A stretch of DNA of 64,000 nucleotides from Virgibacillus_O xinjiangensis (GCF_042643145.1 NZ_JBHRSA010000003.1:62001-126000); one strand, 5' to 3'; positions 53,534 through 62,064 are shown, counted from the first letter of the stretch. Numbers and translations: made by a program. Notes: generated by a model not told the origin, from the letters alone.

Positions 53534-54526
53534 ATGAATAAGAAACGATGGATTGCACTGGTGATTGCAGCAGGTCTGCTTCTGTTCTCGGTGATCTGGC
53601 AGGCTGCTACGAGTTTCATGACGGCCGATTTTGAAGAGCTGTTCAATGCCAATGACACTCCATTTGAGGAGAAGGTCATTGAGGAAGGCTCAGGGGCAGG
53701 CAAAATTGCTGTCATCAACTTGAACGGAGTCATCCAGGATACGACAGGCAACTCTTTTACGGCGAGTGGTTACGACCATGCAAAGTTTTTGGAAATGATT
53801 GAGGCTGCGGGCGAAGATACGATGGTGGATGGCATCATCCTTCGCGTGAACACACCCGGCGGCGGTGTCGTCGAGAGTGCGGAAATCCATGATAAAATCA
53901 TAGAAGTACAAGAGGAGACCGGTAAGCCTGTATACATATCGATGGGGAATACAGCAGCCTCCGGAGGATACTATATATCCGCTCCTGCTGATAAGATTGT
54001 TGCACATCCGGCTACATTGACCGGTTCCATCGGCGTCATCATGCAAAGCATCAATTTTTCGGATTTGGCAGATGACTTAGGAGTAGACTTCAATACCATC
54101 AAGAGTGGTGAATACAAAGATATCATGTCCGCTTCCAGGGACATGACCGAGGAAGAGCGGGAAATCCTGCAAACAATGATCGACGATATGTATGGAGACT
54201 TCGTCCAAGTAATCGTAGATGGCAGGGACATGAGTGAAGAGCGTGTCATGGAACTTGCGGACGGCCGTGTATATACTGGCAGCCAAGCACAGGAACTCGG
54301 ATTGGTCGATGATCTTGGAACATTGACAGATACCATCGCCATGATGGAGGAAGAAAATGAATTGCAGAACCCGCAGGTAGTGGAATACCAGCCGGGATTC
54401 GGTTTCAACCAATTTCTCGGCGGCGCGGTGAAGAGCATGTTCGGCAATGAAGAAGAACTTCACGGGATGGTGGAATTGCTGAGACAAACAAACGCCCCAC
54501 GGGCAATGTATCTATATTCAGAATAG
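53534..54526 (+). CDS. sppA: Signal peptide peptidase SppA
   Basis: Membrane-anchored serine protease that cleaves left-over signal peptides. The 330 residues have one N-terminal helix (WIALVIAAGLLLFSVIWQ), then the S49 protease domain with the nucleophile S143 in NTAASGGYYIS and the general-base K190 in NTIKSGEYKDIMS. GAGAGAAGGGAG precedes the ATG. It is followed after 12 bases by yteJ, the same pairing as in B. subtilis. Confidence 0.95.
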   Translation: MNKKRWIALVIAAGLLLFSVIWQAATSFMTADFEELFNANDTPFEEKVIEEGSGAGKIAVINLNGVIQDTTGNSFTASGYDHAKFLEMIEAAGEDTMVDGIILRVNTPGGGVVESAEIHDKIIEVQEETGKPVYISMGNTAASGGYYISAPADKIVAHPATLTGSIGVIMQSINFSDLADDLGVDFNTIKSGEYKDIMSASRDMTEEEREILQTMIDDMYGDFVQVIVDGRDMSEERVMELADGRVYTGSQAQELGLVDDLGTLTDTIAMMEEENELQNPQVVEYQPGFGFNQFLGGAVKSMFGNEEELHGMVELLRQTNAPRAMYLYSE

Positions 54527-54538
54527 GAGGCTGCAGGA

Positions 54539-55003
54539 ATGACTGAAATTGAGAATCCGGCTGCTGAACCTGCAGCCGTTACCAGGAATTATGCGGGGTT
54601 TTGGATGAGATTTTGGGCCTACTTGGTCGATCTGCTCATTGTAGCAGCTGTGAACGGGATCCTGCTCAGTCCTTTAACGGTATTTTCTGATGCCGGGTCC
54701 GCAGAAATTGGTTATTGGACCCTGGCAGGCATACTTGGTTCGATCGTCTTTTATCTTTATTTTCTGCTGATGACCAAGTACTTCAGACAGACGCTGGGAA
54801 AGATGATCTTCGGTCTGGAAGTGATCCATGAAGACGGTGGTAACCTCAGGTGGAAAGATTTGCTGTTTCGAGAAGTTGTCGGCAGGTTTCTTCACCGGGT
54901 GTTTGGCATATTGGTTCTGCTTTACCTTGTGGTTGCATTCACACCGGAAAAGCAAGGAATCCATGATATGATCGGTGATACAAGAGTCGTACACGCGAAA
55001 TAA
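54539..55003 (+). CDS. yteJ: RDD-family membrane protein YteJ
   Basis: A 154-residue protein with three to four helices. The RDD signature is Arg in AGFWMRFWAYLVDLLIV with the following Asp, then RQTLGKMIFGLEV, the second family motif, and KQGIHDMIGDTRVVHAK at the end. It is co-transcribed with sppA; in B. subtilis YteJ is reported to modulate SppA. AGGAGG lies ahead of the ATG, and a good terminator follows. Confidence 0.9.
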   Translation: MTEIENPAAEPAAVTRNYAGFWMRFWAYLVDLLIVAAVNGILLSPLTVFSDAGSAEIGYWTLAGILGSIVFYLYFLLMTKYFRQTLGKMIFGLEVIHEDGGNLRWKDLLFREVVGRFLHRVFGILVLLYLVVAFTPEKQGIHDMIGDTRVVHAK

Positions 55004-55012
55004 GGTATTAAG

Positions 55013-55056
55013 AAAACAGGGCATTCCATGACAATGTGGAATGTCCTGTTTTTTTG
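55013..55056 (+). terminator. Terminator of sppA-yteJ
   Basis: AACAGGGCATTCCA pairs with TGGAATGTCCTGTT (one wobble) and runs into seven T. Confidence 0.9.
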
Positions 55057-55075
55057 TCGGCAAGATGAAAAGAGC

Positions 55076-55104
55076 TTGTCATACATACTTAACTGAATTA
55101 AAAT
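55076..55104 (+). promoter_or_regulatory. Sigma-A promoter of the acyl-CoA ligase gene
   Basis: TTGTCA (55076-55081), a 17-base spacer and TAAAAT (55099-55104) form a good promoter 54 bases ahead of the gene. Confidence 0.6.
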
Positions 55105-55157
55105 AATAAATAGAAAATTCAGCAATAAAATATTCAATGGATAAAAGGAGTGGCTAG

Positions 55158-56759
55158 ATGGGTCTGGAAGCAAACGCAGCGGATAGATTAGACAAGACAC
55201 TGGCAAGGGCACGGAGGAATACGCTGGGAGATCTGCTTGCAAGGACAAGGGAGCGACTGCCGTCTAAATTTGCGATCGCTTATAAAGGAAAACGTCTGTC
55301 CTATGCAGAGTTGGATGATATGGTGAACCAGACGGCATACGCCTTCCGAGAGGACGGGGTGGAAAAAGGGGACATGATGATGGTCATGTCCAAAAACAGT
55401 CTGGATTTTGTCGTCGCCAATTTTGCGCTGGCCAGAATCGGTGCTGTCATGATTCCGGTCAATTACATGCTGCATACCGAGGATATCCAGTACATCCTCG
55501 AACATGCCGAGGCAAACGGGTTCATCGCTGCTGCAGAGTACGCAACCATCCTGGATGCGGCAGCAGCCAGGTTGGAAATTGAACACCGGTATTTAATGGA
55601 TACAGCGGAAACAGATGAAGGTCTTCCAGGGTGGACAACACTGGCGGATGCCCGGAAAGGCAGGCCGGTGGAATTTGTGGATGCGGACATTGACGATGAT
55701 GATTTGGCCCATGTTCTATATACAAGTGGCACCGAGTCGAGGCCGAAAGGGGTCATGCTCACACATAAAAGTCTGATCAGCGAATATGTGAGCAGTATCG
55801 TGGATGGAAAAATGGAGGAAAGGGATGTCGCCATTCATGCGCTCCCACTTTATCACAGCGCACAGCTGCATGTGTTCCTCGGACCTGCCATTTATCTGGG
55901 ACAAAGCGGCATTATCCTTGACGCAGCTTCCCCGGAAGTCATCTTGGAAACGATAGAGAAGGAGAAGGCAACCCAGCTATTTTGCCCACCGACAGTCTGG
56001 ATCGCTTTGCTGCGCCATCCGGATTTTGACAGAAGGGATTTGTCCACCCTGGAAAAATGCTATTACGGCGCAGCGATCATGCCGCGCGAGATTCTGAAAG
56101 AATTGGCCGAACGGCTGCCGAATGCCAGCTTTTGGAACTTCTACGGCCAGACGGAAGTAGCCCCATTGGCTACAGCCCTACAGCCGGAGGATCAGTTGCG
56201 CAAACTCGGCTCTGCCGGCGTACCTACCCTCAATGTCCAGACGAAAATCGTTGATGATGACGGTAAGGAAACGCCACGCGGGGAAGTGGGCGAAATTGTC
56301 CACCGCACTCCGCACGCCATGAAGGGGTACTTGCATGATCCTGATAAGACAGCGGAAGCATTCAAGGATGGCTGGTTCCACAGCGGGGACCTTGGTATGA
56401 TGGATGAAGAAGGGTATATCACCATCGTCGATCGGAAGAAGGATATGATCAACACGGGCGGTGTCAATGTATCCAGCAGGGAAGTGGAGGAGACGATCTA
56501 CCAGTTGGACGGCGTGTCGGAAGTGGCAGTTGTCAGCATACCGGATGCTTATTGGATTGAAGCTGTCACTGCCATCGTTGTTCCTAAAAAGGGAATAGAG
56601 CTGACTAAAGAGCAGGTGGTCGACTTCTGTAAAGAAAAGCTGTCCAAATTCAAGATTCCCAAATATGTCGACTTCACTGATGAGCTACCCAAAAACCCAA
56701 GCGGCAAAGTATTGAAGCGCTCGCTACGGGATCAGTATGAGCATCTTGGAGAGAAATAG
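55158..56759 (+). CDS. AMP-binding acyl-CoA synthetase (fatty-acid or related carboxylic acid ligase)
   Basis: A 533-residue ANL-superfamily enzyme: activates a carboxylic acid with ATP and joins it to CoA. The P-loop is YTSGTESRPKGVMLTH, the adenylate motif NFYGQTEVAP, the hinge motif WFHSGDLGMMDEEGY, and the C-terminal lysine lies in KNPSGKVLKRSL. It is closest to the medium/long-chain fatty-acid ligases, but chain length cannot be read from the sequence. AAAAGGAG lies upstream. It is a single gene; no beta-oxidation genes are nearby. Confidence 0.9.
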   Translation: MGLEANAADRLDKTLARARRNTLGDLLARTRERLPSKFAIAYKGKRLSYAELDDMVNQTAYAFREDGVEKGDMMMVMSKNSLDFVVANFALARIGAVMIPVNYMLHTEDIQYILEHAEANGFIAAAEYATILDAAAARLEIEHRYLMDTAETDEGLPGWTTLADARKGRPVEFVDADIDDDDLAHVLYTSGTESRPKGVMLTHKSLISEYVSSIVDGKMEERDVAIHALPLYHSAQLHVFLGPAIYLGQSGIILDAASPEVILETIEKEKATQLFCPPTVWIALLRHPDFDRRDLSTLEKCYYGAAIMPREILKELAERLPNASFWNFYGQTEVAPLATALQPEDQLRKLGSAGVPTLNVQTKIVDDDGKETPRGEVGEIVHRTPHAMKGYLHDPDKTAEAFKDGWFHSGDLGMMDEEGYITIVDRKKDMINTGGVNVSSREVEETIYQLDGVSEVAVVSIPDAYWIEAVTAIVVPKKGIELTKEQVVDFCKEKLSKFKIPKYVDFTDELPKNPSGKVLKRSLRDQYEHLGEK

Positions 56760-56763
56760 TTAA

Positions 56764-56790
56764 TGGCACCGCTGGATAGCGGTGCTTTAT
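56764..56790 (+). terminator. Terminator of the acyl-CoA ligase gene
   Basis: GCACCGCT pairs with AGCGGTGC around four bases, followed by TTTATTT. Confidence 0.8.
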
Positions 56791-56810
56791 TTATGATTCG
56801 AGGTGTGGTG

Positions 56811-57320
56811 GAATCAGCAGTAGCGTGGTTTTATCAGCAGGAGAGGCGGCAAATCCGCAGGAGGCGGTCGGAATCAGCAGGAGGCGGTCGAAATCGGCAG
56901 GAGAGCAGATATTTCCGCGGGAGGCTCGAGATATCCCCAGGAGAGAAAATAAATCAGCCGTAGACGCAGGAAATCAGCAGTATCGTGGTGTTATCAGCAG
57001 GAGAGGCGGCATATCCGCCGGAGCAACGGTGTATCAGCAGTAGCGCGGTCTTATCCGCTCGAGGCAGTCGGAATCAGCAGGAGGCGGTCGAAATCGGCAG
57101 GAGAGCAGATATTTCCGCGGGAGGCTTGAGATATCGCCAGGAGAGAAAATAAATCAGCCGTAGACGCGGGAAATCAGCAGAAGCGCGGTTTTATCCGCGG
57201 GAGGCAGTCGGAATCAGCAGGAGGCGGTCGAAATCGGCAGCAGAGCAGACAAATCAGCAGGAGGCGCTCGAAATCGGCAGGAGCGCGTCCGAATCAGCAG
57301 GAGCCCGCCCATACCCGCAG
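56811..57320 (+). repeat. 20-bp tandem repeat array E
   Basis: About 25 units in exact 20-bp register, with nATCnGCAG recurring every 20 bases and gaggcggtcg-like spacers between. A 120-base block at 56861-56980 recurs at 57061-57180 with four differences, and its first 50 bases recur again at 57201-57250. The core ATCAGCAGGAG equals that of array D and of array C read on the minus strand. Short open frames inside are treated as chance. From 57321 to sspL no other feature is seen. Confidence 0.92.
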
Positions 57321-57425
57321 CAAGCAAGCGAAGCGATCGCCAGAATATCCCATACGCCCTCCGAGATACAATCTTCAGGCATATAACCATAGGTTTCCGG
57401 CAAACTATGGGTGGAGGTGTTTTCA

Positions 57426-57563
57426 TTGGCAAAAAACGATAACCGTAGTCAACGCCGAGTAAATTCAAGTGTGAACCCGCAAGGACTGACCGAGGACCGG
57501 GCAGATCAGCGACCGAAATCACAGTTGGAGGATCGGGCGAAAAAGAAGAATACCAAAATTTAG
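57426..57563 (+). CDS. sspL: Small acid-soluble spore protein SspL
   Basis: A 45-residue hydrophilic, basic peptide. The pattern NPQGLTEDRADQ followed by KSQLEDRAKKKNTKI closely parallels the B. subtilis SspL sequence as I recall it (TPQGDLEGN ... KTELEERAKKSNTKR). It is a minor spore-core protein. The start is TTG 57426, six bases after GGAGGTG. csgA begins three bases after its stop, which suggests a joint forespore transcript; I could not identify a convincing sigma-G promoter. Confidence 0.78.
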   Translation: MAKNDNRSQRRVNSSVNPQGLTEDRADQRPKSQLEDRAKKKNTKI

Positions 57564-57566
57564 AGG

Positions 57567-57824
57567 GTGGTTCCAATCGATCATACATTGAATTATCTGC
57601 GTGAATCTCTTTCCAATTATATGGATAATGAAATGTGCCAGGAGATTACCCGCAAGATGGAAGCAAACCATTATGTGAATGAAGGGCATTTTGTGAAGGA
57701 TCTCAGTGAAGAAGAAATGACGTATTTGAATGATGTCTTGGAAAATGAACTGGATTATGCGAAAAGTGTCCAGCATGATATCCGTGTGAAGGAACTTACA
57801 GAAATTTATGAACTGCTGTTTTAA
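57567..57824 (+). CDS. csgA: Forespore protein CsgA-like (sigma-G-dependent)
   Basis: An 85-residue acidic helical protein. The sequence TLNYLRESLSNYMDNEMCQ ... FVKDLSEEEMTYLNDVLENE ... RVKELTEIYELLF aligns along its length with B. subtilis CsgA as I recall it (TLGYLRESLSNHLENEVCQ). The start is unclear: GTG 57567 overlaps the GGGTGG that looks like the ribosome site. The homologous N-terminus begins near the ATC at 57576, five bases after that site. It is coupled to sspL. Confidence 0.8.
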   Translation: MVPIDHTLNYLRESLSNYMDNEMCQEITRKMEANHYVNEGHFVKDLSEEEMTYLNDVLENELDYAKSVQHDIRVKELTEIYELLF

Positions 57825-57845
57825 TTTGGATGGTTAAAGTTTCTA

Positions 57846-57874
57846 TTGATTTTTTTCTGCAGTCCGGGTATTAT
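57846..57874 (+). promoter_or_regulatory. Sigma-A promoter of the candidate RNA
   Basis: TTGATT (57846-57851), a 17-base spacer and TATTAT (57869-57874). Transcription should start near 57881. Confidence 0.6.
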
Positions 57875-57880
57875 ATAAAT

Positions 57881-58039
57881 ACACGCTGCATTGTGCGTAT
57901 CTAATTAAGTTTTAACCTCTAACAGATGAATAGGGAGTTTTACATCGGAATTGGAATGTCGAGCCGTCATGGAGTAGCGGAAGACAGGAATGTTCCTGCA
58001 AACACCCACTTAGTGAAGTGGTGGTTTAAAACTTTTTAT
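57881..58039 (+). ncRNA. Candidate structured small RNA
   Basis: No convincing reading frame lies here. AAGTTTTAACC (57907-57917) pairs with GGTTTAAAACTT (58023-58034) with one bulge, closing a domain of about 130 bases. Inside are CAGGA/TCCTG, CACCCACTT/AAGTGGTG and TGTC...GACA around CCG...CGG. The 3' arm runs into TTTTTATT, like a terminator. The closed-end layout resembles 6S RNA, but I cannot assign a family. Confidence 0.5.
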
Positions 58040-58080
58040 TAAAGCATACGGCAAATGTGGCTGTAACTATGATAATGATC

Positions 58081-58114
58081 GGGCCGGTTCCCCTTAGGGG
58101 GGCCGGCCTTTTGC
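58081..58114. terminator. Strong hairpin terminator
   Basis: GGGCCGG-TTCCCC pairs with GGGG-GGCCGGCC, followed by TTTT. It lies 40 bases beyond the candidate RNA and just past the end of the convergent minus-strand gene. Confidence 0.75.
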
Positions 58115-58152
58115 ATGCGATGGTACGATGCTTTCGTGCGGATATTCCTATG

Positions 58153-58428
58153 TCACGAACGGTTTTTCCGGCCAATGGATTTCCATCCTGCATAGCTGAT
58201 GAGAAAGCCAAGCAGCAAGATGTACAGGATTAACCTGCTTGACCAGCCCTGTTCTGCGTAAGCAGTAAGAGCGGATAGGAGGATGAGCAGAAAGAAGAAA
58301 GCAAAGGAAACAGTATCATGAAAAGGGAGCTGTCTGCCTTTTATCTTCTTATATAGATGCATACTGGCTACAGCAGCTATCCCGGTAAGGAAAATTATAA
58401 GCCATAATGTATTCAAGAGCACAAGCAT
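58153..58428 (-). CDS. Small three-helix membrane protein
   Basis: A 91-residue protein with three hydrophobic helices (LLNTLWLIIFLTGIAAVA; TVSFAFFFLLILLSALTAYA; LILYILLLGFLISYAG) and basic loops (YKKIKGRQ; SIGRKNRS). I do not recognise the family. GGGAGGATA precedes ATG 58428. It is divergent from the exporter gene, which makes a functional link possible but unproven. Confidence 0.7.
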   Translation of the reverse strand: MLVLLNTLWLIIFLTGIAAVASMHLYKKIKGRQLPFHDTVSFAFFFLLILLSALTAYAEQGWSSRLILYILLLGFLISYAGWKSIGRKNRS

Positions 58429-58612
58429 CGTGAATATCCTCCCTCGGATTGGATAATCAGCCAGATGGCAGGCAGATTAAATGTCAATTGGAGCGGGTAT
58501 AATCGAACAGGGTGTAGTATACTGATACGTATTGATATTTTGATTGTAACGATGATTGGCAGATTCAGCAAAGATATGGGAATCTGCATAGAGAAGATAG
58601 GAGTGGAAGCCA

Positions 58613-60070
58613 TTGAGGAATGAACAGGTACAGGACATCACGCAGATCAATAAACTCCCCATTGTCGCTGTACTGATAACCGGGGCGTTTCTTGCTATTT
58701 TGAACCAGACACTGCTGGCAACCGCCATCCCGCATATTATGGCGGATTTACAGTTGACGGAAAATACGGCCCAGTGGCTGACTACTATATTTATGCTGGT
58801 CAATGGGATCATGATACCCATCACTGCTTTTCTCATTGAGACATTTACGACAAGGAGGCTGTTCTTGTCGGCAATGGGAATGTTTGCGGTAGGAACCCTT
58901 ATTTGTATTGCTGCCCCTAACTTTGCAGTCTTGATGACAGGACGGATCATTCAGGCAGCCGGTGCAGGAATCATGATGCCATTGATGATGACGATTTTCC
59001 TGTTCATCTTTCCCATAGAAAAGAGGGGGACAGCGATGGGAATGGTGGGACTTGTCATCGGTTTCGCTCCCGCAATGGGGCCTGTGGTGTCCGGATGGCT
59101 GGTGGAGCAGTATCATTGGAAATCATTATTCCTGCTGGTGTTTCCGTTGGCCGTGCTCGATGTCATTATTGCTTACTTTGTCATGAAGAATATTACGGAA
59201 CGGTCCTTTCCAAAAGTCGACTATCTTTCTATTATTCTATCAACCGTCGGCTTCGGCGGGCTTCTTTATGGATTCAGCAGTGCCGGAAACTACGGCTGGT
59301 CCGATCAAGTTGTGATCATCTCGATTGCAGCAGGCGTTATTGCCCTAGTTTTTTTCATCCGGAGGCAATTCCAGCTTGAACAGCCGATACTGGAGTTCCG
59401 TGTACTGAAAAACCCGCTTTTCACCATAACTACCGTAATCACCATGATTGCCTTTATCGGCTTGATCGCTGCAGAGACCATTCTGCCGATCTATATGCAG
59501 AGGATGGCCGGCTATACAGCATTTGAGTCTGGCATGGTGATCATGCCCGGAGCATTGCTCATGGGGTTCATGTCACCAATCAATGGAAGGATATTTGACC
59601 GGTTCGGCGCTAGATGGCTGGTGATCATCGGGTTGGCATTGCTGACCATCACCTCCCTTCTCTACACGAACTTGACAGTAGATACATCGCTGGCATATCT
59701 GACGATCGTATTCACTGTGCGGATGCTGGGGATATCGATGATCATGATGCCTGCAACTACGGCGGGACTTAATCAACTGTCCAAAAAAATGATTCCACAT
59801 GGTTCCGCCATGACCAATACCATGCGGCAGGTGGCTGCTTCCATTGGTACAGCCATCCTCGTTACCGTCATGACCAATTCAGCTCTTGATACGGGAGAGA
59901 ATGCTTTGCCAAGTGATATGATCCACGGTGTGAATGTGGCATTCTATGTTGCTGCAGCGTTATCGCTTGTTGCTCTTATTCTAGCATTCCGGATGAAGGA
60001 GACGAGGCCGGAGCAAGTCAAAGAGAATCCGCAGGCAGTCGGTGCAGGATCCATGAAAGCAGGACAATAG
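58613..60070 (+). CDS. DHA2-family multidrug:H+ antiporter (MFS)
   Basis: A 485-residue exporter with fourteen predicted helices. Signatures are NQTLLATAIPHIMADL (helix 1), GIMIPITAFLIETFTTRRLFL split near residue 70, the antiporter motif C in GLVIGFAPAMGPVVSGWL, and DRFGARWL. This is the EmrB/LmrB type and probably expels lipophilic drugs or metabolites. The start is TTG 58613 behind TAGGAG. No membrane-fusion or regulator gene is adjacent. Confidence 0.9.
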   Translation: MRNEQVQDITQINKLPIVAVLITGAFLAILNQTLLATAIPHIMADLQLTENTAQWLTTIFMLVNGIMIPITAFLIETFTTRRLFLSAMGMFAVGTLICIAAPNFAVLMTGRIIQAAGAGIMMPLMMTIFLFIFPIEKRGTAMGMVGLVIGFAPAMGPVVSGWLVEQYHWKSLFLLVFPLAVLDVIIAYFVMKNITERSFPKVDYLSIILSTVGFGGLLYGFSSAGNYGWSDQVVIISIAAGVIALVFFIRRQFQLEQPILEFRVLKNPLFTITTVITMIAFIGLIAAETILPIYMQRMAGYTAFESGMVIMPGALLMGFMSPINGRIFDRFGARWLVIIGLALLTITSLLYTNLTVDTSLAYLTIVFTVRMLGISMIMMPATTAGLNQLSKKMIPHGSAMTNTMRQVAASIGTAILVTVMTNSALDTGENALPSDMIHGVNVAFYVAAALSLVALILAFRMKETRPEQVKENPQAVGAGSMKAGQ

Positions 60071-60142
60071 GACTAAAAACAGGAATGTTATCCTTCTAAT
60101 TACCTGCTCTTCTGCATATATTCCGGAAGAGGGGGGAGAGCC

Positions 60143-60526
60143 ATGGGGGAGAGATTGATCAAGATTTCTGTTTTCTATTTTGTCGTAGGGGTTTCATTTG
60201 GGCTGTACATGTCCGTGTTCCATGTCTATGACTTGGCGACGGTGCATGTGCATATCAACCTGCTTGGTTGGGTGAGCCTGGCAATTGCCGGCATCTTTTA
60301 TACATTATTTCCTCACCTGGCAGGAACAGCCACTGCGAAGGTACATTTCTGGCTTCATAACTTGGGACTGCCCGCAATGATGATTGGGCTTGCGCTCGGT
60401 ATTTCCGGGGTCAGTAACCTTTTCTTTCCAATTGCCAGCCTTGGCGGAGTAGTGACCGTTGCCGGTATTTTCTGCTTTGGTTACAATGTGTTCCGGCATT
60501 TGGGCAATAGGACGGAAAATTCCTAG
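60143..60526 (+). CDS. Small membrane protein related to cytochrome oxidase subunit I fragments
   Basis: A 127-residue protein with four helices. Conserved histidines occur in HVHINLLGWVSLAIAG and FPHLAGT, as in short COX1/NnrS-like proteins often labelled cytochrome c oxidase. It is far too short to be a catalytic oxidase subunit. It may bind heme or a metal; the function is unknown. GGGGGGAG lies seven bases before the ATG. Confidence 0.75.
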   Translation: MGERLIKISVFYFVVGVSFGLYMSVFHVYDLATVHVHINLLGWVSLAIAGIFYTLFPHLAGTATAKVHFWLHNLGLPAMMIGLALGISGVSNLFFPIASLGGVVTVAGIFCFGYNVFRHLGNRTENS

Positions 60527-60532
60527 GAAAAG

Positions 60533-60563
60533 GAGGGCCTTCTCTATATGGGGAGGCTTTTTT
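60533..60563 (+). terminator. Terminator after the COX1-like gene
   Basis: GGCCTTCTC pairs with GGGGAGGC-type sequence around TATAT, followed by six T. Confidence 0.75.
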
Positions 60564-60654
60564 ATTGGCTGGATTCTTATGCAATGCAGGAGATTGGACG
60601 GATGGAGTAGAATAAGTTATAGATGGTGTATCAGAACCAACTGGAGGAACAATC

Positions 60655-61620
60655 ATGGAATGGATAGTGAAACATACTCTGGCGGACGAAGCCTCGATCA
60701 GGAAGATGTTGGAAGGATACCGAATCGGCTCGATCACGACCTGCTATTTATTGACGAGGGGGCTGAATGATACTTATCAGATCAACACTCCACGTAAACG
60801 TTATATCTACCGGTTGTATAGGCACGGCTGGAGAAGCAGGGAGGCGGTGCAATTCGAGATAGAGGCATTGCTGCATCTGAAGGAAAAGTCCTACCGACTT
60901 TCCGTACCAATCTCCAGACAGGACGGGAGCTACATAACGGAGACCGCAGCACCGGAAGGCATCCGCTATGGTGTCCTATTCTCCTACGTGGAAGGGGAGA
61001 GACCGGAAATCCGGCCGGAACATGCACGTTTGATAGGTGAGTCGCTCGGTAAATTACATAATGGAACAGATGACTTTCAGCCGGAAGCAGACCGCGGATT
61101 CGAACTCGATGCCACCCATCTGCTGGAAGAGCCGTCAGCGCTCATTCTTCCTTATATCCGCAAATTCCTTGGCAGGGAAGCGGAAGGTGATATAGAGGAA
61201 CTCGCATCCAACCTGAAAACAAGGCTGGAACATTTGGATTTGGAAAAAGGATTCTGCCACGGGGATTTTCATCCGCGTAATATGCATGGGACCGGATCAG
61301 AAATGGAAGTATTTGATTTCGACGCTGCTGCTTTCGGATATCGTGCATACGATGTAGCGGCAGCCTGGTGGAATCTCTTGACAAATTATGGAGAGCAGGA
61401 ACAGGAATGTTGGGGAGCTTTCCTTGATGGCTACCAGGCTCAACGCAGATTGAAAGCGGATGACTGGGAGGGCCTGCCATTGTTCATTACTGCCCGCAGG
61501 TTCTGGTTATTGGGCATGATGCTCCAGAATGACGATGTGTGGGGAACGAATTGGATCACGAAGAGGTCTATGGAGCTGTTCGTGCTGCAAGTGAAGACAG
61601 ATATGATCAGGGAAATGTAA
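60655..61620 (+). CDS. APH-family phosphotransferase (kinase-like)
   Basis: A 321-residue aminoglycoside-phosphotransferase-fold protein. The catalytic loop is FCHGDFHPRNMHG and the metal-binding motif VFDFDAAAFGYRAYDVA; the N-lobe lysine is probably in RKRYIYRLYRHG. Layout resembles the SrkA/homoserine-kinase-II branch and not antibiotic-specific APHs. The substrate is unknown; it is not evidence of drug resistance. GGAGGAAC lies ahead of the ATG. Confidence 0.85.
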   Translation: MEWIVKHTLADEASIRKMLEGYRIGSITTCYLLTRGLNDTYQINTPRKRYIYRLYRHGWRSREAVQFEIEALLHLKEKSYRLSVPISRQDGSYITETAAPEGIRYGVLFSYVEGERPEIRPEHARLIGESLGKLHNGTDDFQPEADRGFELDATHLLEEPSALILPYIRKFLGREAEGDIEELASNLKTRLEHLDLEKGFCHGDFHPRNMHGTGSEMEVFDFDAAAFGYRAYDVAAAWWNLLTNYGEQEQECWGAFLDGYQAQRRLKADDWEGLPLFITARRFWLLGMMLQNDDVWGTNWITKRSMELFVLQVKTDMIREM

Positions 61621-61631
61621 GAGGTGACGTT

Positions 61632-62024
61632 ATGAGTGCTTTATGGATTATGTTTTTCTTAATTTTATTGGTTACATTGGCAAGTGCTGTCTATTACATC
61701 ATACAGGGTAGGAACTTGAAACTTTCCTATTGGACGGTAGTCGTCCCCCTCCTCCTGCCTGTGGTAATGTTATTGTTTACAGCCCAGCGGCCCAGGGACA
61801 TGACCGGGTGGGGACACTTCTGGTCGCAGTTCATCGATGGAAACATATGGACGGTGTTGATATTGGCCGGTTTCCTATACTTGGCGACGTGGTGGATTTT
61901 GTTTTTTGAAGCGGAAGAATACCTTGTCTCCTGGTACAAGGAAATCCGCAACAGAATTCGGAACAGAATCCGCAAGCGTGAGGACTCAGAACCTGAGGAC
62001 AATAGATCAAGGCAAAGCAAATGA
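61632..62024 (+). CDS. Small membrane protein with basic tail, unknown function
   Basis: A 130-residue protein with three helices (LWIMFFLILLVTLASAVYY; WTVVVPLLLPVVMLLF; WTVLILAGFLYLATWWILFF) and a highly charged C-terminus with repeated IRNR (EIRNRIRNRIRKRED). I do not recognise the family. AGAGGTGA lies five bases before ATG 61632, 11 bases after the kinase-like gene, so they are probably co-transcribed. Confidence 0.75.
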   Translation: MSALWIMFFLILLVTLASAVYYIIQGRNLKLSYWTVVVPLLLPVVMLLFTAQRPRDMTGWGHFWSQFIDGNIWTVLILAGFLYLATWWILFFEAEEYLVSWYKEIRNRIRNRIRKREDSEPEDNRSRQSK

Positions 62025-62064
62025 CAGATGGGCTGTACACAATAGTGGACAGCCCATCTGTCAT
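62021..62064. terminator. Perfect palindromic terminator shared by convergent genes
   Basis: ATGACAGATGGGCTGT pairs perfectly over 16 bp with ACAGCCCATCTGTCAT around 12 bases. The stop codons of both convergent genes lie inside the arms. Confidence 0.9.

Noticed and set aside
56763..57043. Two short plus-strand open frames inside array E
   Set aside because: They read repeat DNA only, start within the terminator or array, and have no family resemblance.
57881..58039. Assignment of the candidate RNA as 6S RNA
   Set aside because: Only the closing helix is similar. I could not confirm the conserved central bubble, so no name is given.
60655..61620. Antibiotic-resistance call for the APH-family gene
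   Set aside because: The fold is shared by many metabolic kinases, and no motif specific to aminoglycoside enzymes is seen.
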